A stretch of 5,706 nucleotides of DNA, from contig JAGAYQ010000299.1 of NCBI GenBank assembly GCA_017940445.1, positions 1 to 5,706 of the forward strand, given 5' to 3'. This stretch comes from Pyramidobacter sp. Lineage in GTDB: Bacteria; Synergistota; Synergistia; Synergistales; Dethiosulfovibrionaceae. Both the position numbers and the translations under genes were made by a program. The notes under the pieces are model-generated. The model was not told the DNA's origin. It saw only the letters and a list, made by a program, of their open reading frames with translations, and did not search any database. Positions 1-5,564 of the stretch are shown here, one piece after another; position 1 is the first letter of the stretch; each line of letters begins with the position of its first letter.

Positions 1-153
1 GAGGTCGTACTTCTTCTGGTTGCCGACAGCCAGCTCGGCAAGGCGGCGGGGGCTGCGGTCGCGGTTGGGGAAGTGCATCCACATGCTGTAGGGCGTGCGG
101 TCGTTCTCCTTCATGGCGATGGCGTTTTCGATTCTCTGCTTGTGCGTGAACAT
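1..153 (-). CDS. URO-D superfamily protein, N-terminal 51 codons only (runs off left edge)
   Basis: Reading from an ATG at 153 leftwards gives an uninterrupted 51-residue start. It contains the opening pattern of uroporphyrinogen decarboxylase-superfamily proteins: a helix with KQRIENAIA, then DRTPYSMWMHFPN (residues 18-30), then a second helix ending in KKYDL. In this superfamily, R-x-P followed by a W-x-H-F stretch marks the first strand of the TIM barrel. Members include haem-pathway HemE and the corrinoid-dependent methyltransferases (MtaA/MtbA type). The HF and polar context look more like the divergent 'URO-D family' proteins of anaerobes than true HemE, but the active site lies outside the window, so the reaction cannot be named. 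A perfect AGGAGG lies 7 bases upstream and fixes the start. It is separated from the regulator gene by 183 bases containing a probable terminator, so it may be a separate transcription unit. Family confidence is moderate, because only about one seventh of the usual 340-390 residues is visible. Confidence 0.72.
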   Translation of the reverse strand, partial: MFTHKQRIENAIAMKENDRTPYSMWMHFPNRDRSPRRLAELAVGNQKKYDL

Positions 154-160
154 GAAATTA

Positions 161-166
161 CCTCCT
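161..166 (-). promoter_or_regulatory. Ribosome binding site of the URO-D-family gene
   Basis: AGGAGG on the minus strand, extended to AGGAGGT, 7 bases before the ATG at 153. It is a full match to the anti-Shine-Dalgarno core and makes this the best-defined start in the window. No convincing -35/-10 pair was seen upstream of it. Confidence 0.85.
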
Positions 167-190
167 GGGGGGAAAATAGTTGATTTTTAA

Positions 191-312
191 TTCAAAGCAG
201 ACACGAAGGCCCTAAGACACAAAGGAAAAAACTAAAAAATCGTTTTTCCGCCGCGAAGCGGCGCCAAAATCTTTGTGTCTTCGTGCCTTTGTGTCTTTGT
301 GTCGGCTTTGAA
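191..312. repeat. Imperfect inverted repeat with arms built of tandem 8-base units
   Basis: The right arm (271-302) is four head-to-tail 8-mers: CTTTGTGT, CTTCGTGC, CTTTGTGT, CTTTGTGT. It is followed by CGGCTTTGAA (303-312). The left arm has the reverse complement order: TTCAAAGCAG (191-200), ACACGAAG (201-208), GCCCTAAG (209-216), ACACAAAG (217-224). The ends match 9 of 10, the inner units 8 of 8, the GCCCTAAG/GCACGAAG pair 6 of 8, and ACACGAAG/ACACAAAG 7 of 8. The left arm lacks one unit relative to the right. The 46-base centre (225-270) contains a GC hairpin and A/T runs. It has no coding potential and is AT-richer than the flanking genes. It looks like a REP- or MITE-like intergenic element, or a large 3'-end fold. 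Whether it recurs elsewhere in the genome cannot be told from this window. Confidence 0.8.
226..269 (-). terminator. Probable intrinsic terminator after the transporter-gntR operon
   Basis: On the minus strand, the perfect stem CGCCGC-TTC-GCGGCG (263-249) is flanked by TTTT (269-266) and AAAA (247-244). These can extend it across a small internal loop. A T-rich run follows, TTTTTT-AGT-TTTTT, at 239-226. It lies about 70 bases past the gntR stop codon, where an operon terminator is expected. A caveat is the spacer of about 9 bases between the GC stem and the first T run, unless the A/T extension forms. A short AAAAA-CGA-TTTTT hairpin (247-235) could compete. Confidence 0.5.
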
Positions 313-336
313 CCTGTTATGAAGTTAAAAGCGGGA

Positions 337-1062
337 TCACGTGGCGCTGGCCTGGCTCTGGCCGGTCATGGTGGGAAAGAGGGTGAAGGACTGGTCGGCG
401 GGGGGCGGCTCGATCGTGCCGCGCAGCAGCGCGTCGATCCTGCGCACGGCCGACATCATGTGCTCGTGCAGCAGCAGCGTGGCTTCGACCACGTCGTGAG
501 CGCGGCAGGCCTGCAGGATGGCGTCGTGCGAGCGGAAGGCGCGCTCCTGCACGTGCGGCTGGGTGATGTCCATCTGCACGTAGCGGTCGACTTTGTTGTA
601 CTGCGACTCGATCAGCTCCAGCAGTCTGGGCTTGTTCGCGATGCGGTAGAGCGACTGGTGGAACTCCCAGTTCGTCTTGCGGCTGCGCTGCTCAGGCGGC
701 GTCTGTGTCGAACGGAGCAGCAGGTCGCGCACTTCGCGCGCAGACTCGTCGGTGATGTTGTGTACGACGGAGCGCAGGATCAGCGACTCCAGCGCGTAGC
801 GGATCTCGAAGATCTCGTGCAGCTCTTCCAGCGAAAAGGCGGCGACCACGGCGCCCTTGTAGGGGATCAGCTTCACCAGCCCTTCGCTGGAAAGCTGCAT
901 CAGCGCCTCGCGCACGGGGATGCGGCTGACTTTGTACTTCTCGGCCAGGTCCTTCTGAAGCAGCTGCTCGCCGTCGGCGTAGCGCCCGGAGAGGATGTCG
1001 CTGCGCAGGCTCTGATAGACGCGGCCGTTCATCGTCGTTTTCGGTTCAGTTGCGGATGTCAT
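337..1062 (-). CDS. GntR-family transcription regulator, FadR/FCD subfamily
   Basis: A 241-residue protein. An N-terminal winged helix-turn-helix spans about residues 11-77, with QKDLAEKYKVSRIPVREAL (36-54), EGLVKLIPYKGAVV (60-73) forming the wing. The C-terminal all-helical FCD ligand domain spans about 78-212. It retains a metal-site pattern: N131-x3-H135 in NWEFH, H179 in RSHDAI and H201 in LLHEHM. Members bind operator DNA as dimers and release it on binding small carboxylates or other metabolites. The extra tail (about 217-241) is Pro/Ser/Thr-rich and probably disordered. The ATG overlaps the TGA of the upstream membrane-protein gene by 4 bases (ATGA), and only a poor GAAGG is placed upstream, so translation is probably coupled. 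An internal ATG at 1032 has no better ribosome site. Its position last in a peptide-transport operon suggests feedback control of that operon, but this is inference. Family assignment is firm; the ligand is unknown. Confidence 0.93.
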   Translation of the reverse strand: MTSATEPKTTMNGRVYQSLRSDILSGRYADGEQLLQKDLAEKYKVSRIPVREALMQLSSEGLVKLIPYKGAVVAAFSLEELHEIFEIRYALESLILRSVVHNITDESAREVRDLLLRSTQTPPEQRSRKTNWEFHQSLYRIANKPRLLELIESQYNKVDRYVQMDITQPHVQERAFRSHDAILQACRAHDVVEATLLLHEHMMSAVRRIDALLRGTIEPPPADQSFTLFPTMTGQSQASAT

Positions 1063-1637
1063 GACAGCGTCGCCTTCTTTCGCGCAAAGTCGAGAGCGCG
1101 CGCGTACGTGTCCGCGTCGGGACAGTACACCGTCGCCAGCGTGCCGAAGCGGCCGCGCAGCTGGAACGCGCTCATGCTCTTCAGCTCGCGCACGCCCTTC
1201 ACATCGGCCCAGCTCACGTCTTTGACGGCGCTGCGCGCGGGGCTGATCTGCTCATCCACGGGGAACGGACGCGTGCGGAAGATGCCGCCCTCGCGAATGG
1301 CGCCGCGCATCGTCTCGAGGAAGACGCCGTTTTCTTCGAACCGGCAGAGCACGACATAGCCGCGGCGGAAGAACAGCAGGCAGACGCCGAAGTACATCAG
1401 CGGGATCAGCGCGGCCGCGTAGGTGGCCAGCGAGCAGGCGGCGGCGATGTGCGAGCTCAGCAGCGGCCCGTCGCCCAGCAGCGCCTGCGCGGCTGCGATC
1501 AGCAGCACGGCGGCGAACCAGACGACGACAACGGCCGTGAACAGGTCGATGAGGATGAGCGGATTGGCGAGCACGGGAACGCCGCAGAACCAGCGGAGCA
1601 GAGGCCCGCGGCGTTCGCCGTCGTTCGTTTTAGGCAT
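1059..1637 (-). CDS. Small membrane protein with two transmembrane helices and a cytoplasmic C-terminal domain, unknown function
   Basis: A 192-residue protein that I do not recognise. Residues 1-19 are polar and basic. Two hydrophobic helices follow at about 26-54 and 63-90, ended by RR at 91-92. Then comes a soluble domain of about 100 residues containing FEENGVFLETMRG (100-112), VSWADVKGVRELKS (141-154) and a closing helix DADTYARALDFARKKA (174-189). The two-helix hairpin followed by a beta-rich stretch with an 'I/V-x-W-x-D-V' step recalls bacterial PH-like or YcxB-type membrane proteins, but this is only a resemblance of layout. The ATG at 1637 was chosen because it overlaps the end of the dppF-type gene by 8 bases and there is no nearby alternative start. 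An in-frame ATG at 1751 would add 38 residues lying wholly inside that gene in an antisense-like composition. No good ribosome site precedes it, so it probably relies on coupling. It overlaps gntR by 4 bases. Location in the inner membrane is inferred. Confidence 0.75.
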   Translation of the reverse strand: MPKTNDGERRGPLLRWFCGVPVLANPLILIDLFTAVVVVWFAAVLLIAAAQALLGDGPLLSSHIAAACSLATYAAALIPLMYFGVCLLFFRRGYVVLCRFEENGVFLETMRGAIREGGIFRTRPFPVDEQISPARSAVKDVSWADVKGVRELKSMSAFQLRGRFGTLATVYCPDADTYARALDFARKKATLS

Positions 1638-2604
1638 GGCGGACGAGGTGGCCCGTGCAGTGGCAGGCGACGAAATGGTTGGGCTCCACTTCCACCAGCT
1701 CAGGAGTCTGCTGTGTGCAGATTTCCTGACGGTACATGCAGCGGCCCGCAAAGCGGCAGCCGGCCGGCGGGTTGACGGGGCTGGGCACGTCGCCTTCGAG
1801 GATGATGCGCTGCTTCTTGGGGCCGACGGAAGCGATCGGCACGGCGGAGAGCAGGGCCTGCGTGTAAGGATGCAGCGGCTGCCTGAACAGCGTGCTGTTG
1901 TCGGCCTTTTCGACCACCTTGCCCAGGTACATGACGGCCACTTCGTCAGAGACGTAGCGCACGACCGACAGGTTGTGGCTGATGAACAGGTAGGTGTAGC
2001 CGCGAGACTCGCGAAGGTCGGCCAGCAGGTTGAGCACCTGCGCCTGGATGCAGACGTCGAGCGCCGAGACGGGCTCGTCGAGGACGATGAACTCCGGGTT
2101 GAGCGCCAGCGCGCGGGCGATGCCGATGCGCTGACGGCGGCCGCCGTCCAGCTCGTGCGGGAACGACGTGGTCAGCCGCGAAGCGAGGCCGACGAGGTCC
2201 ATCAGCTCGGCGACTTTGGCGTCAAGCTCGGCCTTGGACTTGCACGACTTGTTGATGATCAGCGGCTCGGAGATGAGCTGCGAGACGGACATTCTCGGGT
2301 TGAGCGACGAGAACGGGTCCTGGAAGACGATCTGCGCGTGACGGCGGAACTCGGCGCGCTTCTCGCCCGAGAACTTGGTGGCGTCCTCGCCGTTGAAGAA
2401 CACCTCACCGGCGGTCTCCTTGATCAGTCCGATGATGACGCGGCCCAGCGTCGACTTGCCGCAGCCGGACTCGCCGACGAGGCCCAGCGTCTTGCCGCGG
2501 GGGATGGTCAGCGAAACGTCGTCCACGGCGTGCAGCAGGCCGCTGGAGACGTTGAAGTATTTTTTCAGATGACGGATGTCGATCAGATTGTCGCTCATAG
2601 TCAT
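1630..2604 (-). CDS. dppF: Peptide ABC transporter ATP-binding protein, DppF/OppF type
   Basis: A 324-residue cytoplasmic ATPase subunit that pairs with the DppD-type protein to drive peptide import. Motifs in order: Walker A GESGCGKST (44-52), Q-loop Q95 in VFQDPFSSLNP, signature ELDGGRRQRI (151-160), Walker B VLDEP with D176 and E177, D-loop SALD (180-183), and switch His H210 in FISH. The C-terminal oligopeptide-transporter extension has LHPYTQALLSAVP (245-257) and a cysteine set C283-x5-C289-x6-C296 with C314 and C316. The signature is DGGR instead of the usual SGGQ, so it departs from consensus at a catalytic-interface position. The ATG at 2604 overlaps the preceding stop as ATGA, with AGGAGG 4 bases upstream. 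A second ATG at 2598 would give 10-base spacing and a 322-residue protein, and the two cannot be separated. The dpp symbol denotes the family only; substrate could be dipeptide, oligopeptide or a related solute. Confidence 0.93.
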   Translation of the reverse strand: MTMSDNLIDIRHLKKYFNVSSGLLHAVDDVSLTIPRGKTLGLVGESGCGKSTLGRVIIGLIKETAGEVFFNGEDATKFSGEKRAEFRRHAQIVFQDPFSSLNPRMSVSQLISEPLIINKSCKSKAELDAKVAELMDLVGLASRLTTSFPHELDGGRRQRIGIARALALNPEFIVLDEPVSALDVCIQAQVLNLLADLRESRGYTYLFISHNLSVVRYVSDEVAVMYLGKVVEKADNSTLFRQPLHPYTQALLSAVPIASVGPKKQRIILEGDVPSPVNPPAGCRFAGRCMYRQEICTQQTPELVEVEPNHFVACHCTGHLVRHA

Positions 2605-3626
2605 TCGGCCTCCTTCGCGGGATGCTCAAGGAACTTGTTGCCCGACTCCGGCGTGAGCGGGAAGTGGCAGTCGACGAAGTGGCCGGGCTCGATCTCGCGC
2701 ATGCCGCAGGCCTTCTCGTGGCAGATGGGCTGCGCGTAGGGGCAGCGGGGCGAGAACGAACAGCCTTTCGGCAGGTTGGTGGGATCGGGCGGCAGGCCGG
2801 GGATGACGGCCAGACGGCTGCCGAGCGGGCTTTCCAGCGTCGGCACGGCGTTGAACAGGCCCTGCGTGTAGGGATGCTTGGGATTGGTGTAGAGCGACTT
2901 GATGTCGGCGTACTCGACGAGATGGCCGGCGTACATGATCGCCACGGTGTCGCAGGTCTCGGCGACGATGCCGAGGTCGTGCGTGATGAGCAGCATCGAG
3001 GTCTTCTCGCTCTGCTGGAGCTTCTTGATCAGCTCCAGCACCTGCGCCTGAATGGTCACGTCAAGAGCCGTCGTCGGCTCGTCGGCGATGATCAGCTGCG
3101 GACGGCAGGCCAGCGCGATGGCGATGACGACGCGCTGACGCATCCCGCCTGAGAACTGGTGCGGGAAGTCCTTGGCGCGCTCGGGGCGGATGCCGACGAG
3201 GCGCAGCATCTCGATGGCGCGCTCGCGGGCGGCTTCGCCCTTCAGGTTGAGGTGCAGCTGCACCATCTCGGTGATCTGATCCTCGACCGTCATGATCGGG
3301 TTGAGCGAGGTCATGGGATCCTGGAAGATCATCGACACGTCGCCGCCGCGCAGACGGCGCTTTTCCGCGTCGGTCATCCTGCGCACGTCCTGGCCGTTGA
3401 AGAGGATCTCGCCGCCGGTGATCTCGCCGGGAGGCGTCTGCACCAGCTGGAGGATGGACAGCGCCGTGGTCGTCTTGCCCGCGCCCGTCTCGCCGACGAA
3501 GCCGAGCGACTTGCCGCGCTCAAGATGCATGTTCAGGTGATTGACCGCCTTGACCACGCCGGAGTCGGTGTTGAACTGCACGGACAGGTCGCGGATATCG
3601 AGAAGGATGTCTTTGTTTTCGGACAT
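2601..3626 (-). CDS. dppD: Peptide ABC transporter ATP-binding protein, DppD/OppD type
   Basis: A 341-residue partner ATPase from the chosen ATG. Walker A GETGAGKTT (45-53), Q-loop Q102 in FQDPMTSLNP, canonical signature FSGGMRQRV (158-166), Walker B LIIADEP with D182 and E183, D-loop ALD (187-189), and switch His H216 in LLITHD. The C-terminal extension contains HPYTQGL (251-257) and a cysteine set C289-x5-C295-x6-C302 plus C307 and C320. That spacing matches the iron-sulfur-binding C-terminal region described for OppD-type subunits. All catalytic motifs are intact, so with the DGGR variant in DppF the two ATP sites of the heterodimer may be unequal. An in-frame GTG at 3635 would add three residues, but that GTG lies within the AGGTGA that serves as ribosome site for the ATG at 3626 (6-base spacing), so the ATG is preferred. 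It follows dppC by 10 bases and overlaps dppF by 4. Confidence 0.94.
   Translation of the reverse strand: MSENKDILLDIRDLSVQFNTDSGVVKAVNHLNMHLERGKSLGFVGETGAGKTTTALSILQLVQTPPGEITGGEILFNGQDVRRMTDAEKRRLRGGDVSMIFQDPMTSLNPIMTVEDQITEMVQLHLNLKGEAARERAIEMLRLVGIRPERAKDFPHQFSGGMRQRVVIAIALACRPQLIIADEPTTALDVTIQAQVLELIKKLQQSEKTSMLLITHDLGIVAETCDTVAIMYAGHLVEYADIKSLYTNPKHPYTQGLFNAVPTLESPLGSRLAVIPGLPPDPTNLPKGCSFSPRCPYAQPICHEKACGMREIEPGHFVDCHFPLTPESGNKFLEHPAKEAE
2609..2614 (-). promoter_or_regulatory. Ribosome binding site of the dppF-type gene
   Basis: AGGAGG on the minus strand, inside the last codons of the dppD-type gene. It stands 4 bases from the ATG at 2604 and 10 bases from the ATG at 2598, so it supports initiation here but does not decide between the two. 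Confidence 0.7.
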
Positions 3627-3632
3627 GATTTT

Positions 3633-3638
3633 CACCTT
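3633..3638 (-). promoter_or_regulatory. Ribosome binding site that decides the dppD-type start
   Basis: AGGTGA on the minus strand, overlapping the TAA of dppC and 6 bases before the ATG at 3626. It pairs fully with the GGAGGTGA-type anti-Shine-Dalgarno partner. The GTG that would give a three-residue longer protein is part of this site. Confidence 0.7.
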
Positions 3639-4485
3639 ACCGTTTCTGCTTGGGGTCGAGCGCGTCGCGCAGACCGTCGCCGAGGAAGTTGAGCGACAGG
3701 ATCGTGAACATGATCGCCAGGCCGGGGAAGATGCTCATATAAGCGTTGTTGCGCAGATAGGGGCGCGCCGAGGAGAGCATGCCGCCCCACTCGGGATACG
3801 GCGGCTGGATGCCCAGGCCGAGGAAGCTGAGCGTGGCCGCGAAGAGGATGGCGTTGGCGACAGACAGCGTGGACTGCACGATCAGGGGCGCGGCGCAGTT
3901 GGGCAGGATGTAGAGGCAGATGATGCGCTTGTGCGAGGCGCCCATGGCGCGGGCCGCTTCGATGAACTCCTGATCCTTGATCGACAGCACCGAGGCGCGC
4001 GTCAGTCGCGCGAACTTGGGGATGTAGGTGATGCCGACGGCCACCATCAGGTTGAACAGGCCCGGTCCGAGCACCGACGAGATGACGATCGCCATGAGGA
4101 TCGTGGGGATGGCCATCTGGATGTCCATCAGACGCATGAGGATGTTGTCGAGCTTGCCGCCGAAGTAGCCGGAGATGGCGCCGATCAGGCCGCCCACCAC
4201 CAGCGAGATGGACACGGCGATGATGCCGACCTGCAGCGAGATGCGTGAGCCGTAGATGATGCGGCTGAGGATGTCGCGGCCGAACTCGTCAGTGCCGAAC
4301 CAGTGCACGGCGCTGGGAGCCTTGCGGATCATCATGTAGTCCTGCTGCGCATAGCCGTAGGGCGCGAGCTGCTCGGCGAAGATGGCGCAGATGATCAGCA
4401 GGATGAGGATGAACAGCCCGAACAGCGCCAGATAGTTGCGGCGCAGACGGATGAGCGTGTATTTCAGCATCGAGTTGTTTTTCAT
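3637..4485 (-). CDS. dppC: Peptide ABC transporter permease, DppC/OppC type
   Basis: A 282-residue inner-membrane permease. The N-terminal helix (about 18-37, LALFGLFILILLIICAIFAE) is followed by the DppC-typical conserved block HWFGTDEFGRDILSR (61-75) and further helices at about 84-105, 125-150 and 205-225, plus a last one at about 250-270. The cytoplasmic EAA coupling loop is visible as EFIEAARAMGASHKRII (173-189) with ILPN and AAP, which docks on the ATPases. The family-typical SFLGLGIQPPYPEWG (220-234) and the end NFLGDGLRDALDPK (266-279) are present, so the gene is full length. The ATG at 4485 lies 10 bases after an AGGAG that overlaps the dppB stop. A GTG at 4494 would be only 1 base from that site and was rejected. 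It forms the translocation channel with DppB. Confidence 0.94.
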   Translation of the reverse strand: MKNNSMLKYTLIRLRRNYLALFGLFILILLIICAIFAEQLAPYGYAQQDYMMIRKAPSAVHWFGTDEFGRDILSRIIYGSRISLQVGIIAVSISLVVGGLIGAISGYFGGKLDNILMRLMDIQMAIPTILMAIVISSVLGPGLFNLMVAVGITYIPKFARLTRASVLSIKDQEFIEAARAMGASHKRIICLYILPNCAAPLIVQSTLSVANAILFAATLSFLGLGIQPPYPEWGGMLSSARPYLRNNAYMSIFPGLAIMFTILSLNFLGDGLRDALDPKQKR

Positions 4486-4495
4486 AGCAGGCACG

Positions 4496-4500
4496 CTCCT
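4496..4500 (-). promoter_or_regulatory. Ribosome binding site of the dppC-type gene
   Basis: AGGAG on the minus strand, immediately after (and sharing a base with) the TAA of dppB, 10 bases before the ATG at 4485. It rules out the GTG at 4494, which would start only one base downstream. Confidence 0.65.
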
Positions 4501-5423
4501 TACTTGACGCGGATACGCGGATCGACCACGCCGTAGAGCAGGTCGACGGCCAGGTTGATGACGCAGTACGAGACGGAGATGAACAGGACGCCGCCCTGGA
4601 TGATCGGGTAGTCGCGCAGGTTGATCGCCTCGAGCATGAGACGGCCGACGCCGGAGATGGAGAAGATGGCCTCGGTGACGATCGAGCCGCCGAGCAGCGC
4701 GCCGAACTGCATCGAGATGATGGTCATGATCGGGATGAGCGCGTTGGGCAGAGCGTGACGCCAGATGACGACGCTCTCCTTCTGCCCCTTGGCGCGGGCG
4801 GTCCTGATGTAGTCGGATTTGATGACTTCAAGCATGCTGGAGCGGGTCATCTTGGCAAAAAGCGCCGTGGACGAGCCCGAGAGCGTGACGACGGGCAGCA
4901 CCATCTCGGAGAGGGTGTCGAAGCCCATCGACGGCAGCCAGCCCAGCTTGACGGAGAAGGCAAGGATGAACAGCAGTCCCGTCCAGAACGTGGGCATGGA
5001 GACGCCCAGCAGGATGAAGACGGTGACGACGCTGTCGAGCAGCGAATACTGCTTGATGGCGCTGATGATGCCAAGCGGCAGGCCCATCAGCGTGCTGAAG
5101 AGGACGGCGGCAAACGCCAGCCTCATCGTGGTGGGGATGCGGATCGCCAGTTCCTGCGCCACGGGGCTCTTCATGTTGTAGGAGTAGCCGAGGTCGAACT
5201 TGGTGACCGCGTTGTAGACATAGCGTCCAAACTGGACGAAGAACGGATCGTTGAGGCCGTGTTCATCGCGGAACGCCTCGATGGCTTCCGGCGTGGCTTC
5301 TTCGCCGAGAGCGATGCGCGCGGGATCGCCGGGCGTGAAGTAGAGGATCGTATAAAGGATGAACATGACGCTCAGGACGACGGGGAACAGGATCAGGATC
5401 CTTCGGAGAGCATATTTCAGCAC
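4500..5423 (-). CDS. dppB: Peptide ABC transporter permease, DppB/OppB type
   Basis: A 307-residue inner-membrane permease. The first helix (about 9-29) is followed by FTPGDPARIALGEEATPE (29-46) and LGYSYN, the extracytoplasmic region seen in DppB/OppB proteins. Helices follow at about 100-122, 130-157, 172-192, 226-248 and 276-298. The EAA loop is DYIRTARAKGQKESVVIWRHALPNALIP (204-231). The C-terminus ends in VVDPRIRVK, typical of the family, so the gene is complete. Start: GTG at 5423, 7 bases after AGGTGA. An in-frame TAA at 5444-5442 bounds the frame upstream, and the ATG 8 bases before the GTG is out of frame, so the GTG is well supported. It is the first gene after the binding-protein gene and is separated from it by 141 bases containing a strong hairpin. 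The dpp label is by family; dipeptide and oligopeptide systems cannot be distinguished here. Confidence 0.94.
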   Translation of the reverse strand: MLKYALRRILILFPVVLSVMFILYTILYFTPGDPARIALGEEATPEAIEAFRDEHGLNDPFFVQFGRYVYNAVTKFDLGYSYNMKSPVAQELAIRIPTTMRLAFAAVLFSTLMGLPLGIISAIKQYSLLDSVVTVFILLGVSMPTFWTGLLFILAFSVKLGWLPSMGFDTLSEMVLPVVTLSGSSTALFAKMTRSSMLEVIKSDYIRTARAKGQKESVVIWRHALPNALIPIMTIISMQFGALLGGSIVTEAIFSISGVGRLMLEAINLRDYPIIQGGVLFISVSYCVINLAVDLLYGVVDPRIRVK

Positions 5424-5430
5424 GGGAGCA

Positions 5431-5436
5431 TCACCT
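5431..5436 (-). promoter_or_regulatory. Ribosome binding site that decides the GTG start of the dppB-type gene
   Basis: AGGTGA (within AAAAGGTGA) on the minus strand, 7 bases before the GTG at 5423. It supports the non-ATG start of dppB. Confidence 0.75.
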
Positions 5437-5516
5437 TTTCTTTAAAAGTCAGCGGAGCGGATGCAGATGTATCAGCAGCAAAAAAGGAACGATAGGGGGG
5501 ACGGAGTGCGGAAAGA

Positions 5517-5551
5517 GCAGCGCCGGTTTTGAAGCCGGCGCTGCGTTTTTT
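5517..5551 (+). terminator. Perfect 10-bp GC hairpin with a T-run on the plus strand only; intercistronic hairpin for the minus-strand operon
   Basis: GCAGCGCCGG (5517-5526) pairs perfectly with CCGGCGCTGC (5535-5544) around an 8-base loop. On the plus strand it is followed by G and seven T (5546-5552), a textbook intrinsic terminator. All genes here run on the minus strand, however. In that direction the hairpin is preceded by a run of A and followed by TCTTTCC, a poor U-tract. For the operon it is therefore better read as a partial terminator or a 3'-end stabilising hairpin after the binding-protein gene, allowing transcription to continue into dppB at a lower level. It may also stop antisense transcription. 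Confidence 0.7.
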
Positions 5552-5564
5552 TGCAAAAAGCGGC

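Noticed and set aside
154..190. Promoter for the URO-D-family gene
   Set aside because: AT-rich with TTGAAT- and TATTTT-like hexamers, but spacing between candidate boxes is about 11 bases, too short for a standard promoter. None is reported.
271..302. Possible CRISPR-like array in the tandem 8-mers
   Set aside because: Units are 8 bases, adjacent with no spacers, and mirrored in a second arm, so this is not a CRISPR array.
283..1359. Plus-strand open frame of 358 codons spanning the repeat and the gntR gene
   Set aside because: Antisense to a clear GntR protein. The first codons run through the 8-mer repeat, no ribosome site is present, and the composition is that of a shadow frame.
2121..2155. 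DGGR signature as a sign that the dppF-type gene is a pseudogene
   Set aside because: Walker A, Q-loop, Walker B, D-loop, switch His and the C-terminal extension are all intact in one frame, so the gene is probably functional.
1423..2739. Long plus-strand open frame of 438 codons
   Set aside because: It lies antisense to the membrane-protein and dppF-type genes, whose motifs are unmistakable. Its translation is rich in Arg, Ala, Val, Asp and Gly with no domain pattern, as expected for a GC-rich shadow frame.
2622..4248. Three further plus-strand open frames opposite the dppD and dppC genes
   Set aside because: All are antisense to intact transporter genes, rich in His, Asp, Arg and Gly, without recognisable folds.
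5435..5448. Small CTTTT/AAAAG hairpin just before the dppB ribosome site
   Set aside because: Five A-T/G-C pairs with a 4-base loop are too weak to be called a regulatory structure without conservation.
4755..5495. Plus-strand open frame of 246 codons opposite dppB
   Set aside because: Shadow of the dppB gene. It has a highly charged, repetitive composition and no ribosome site.
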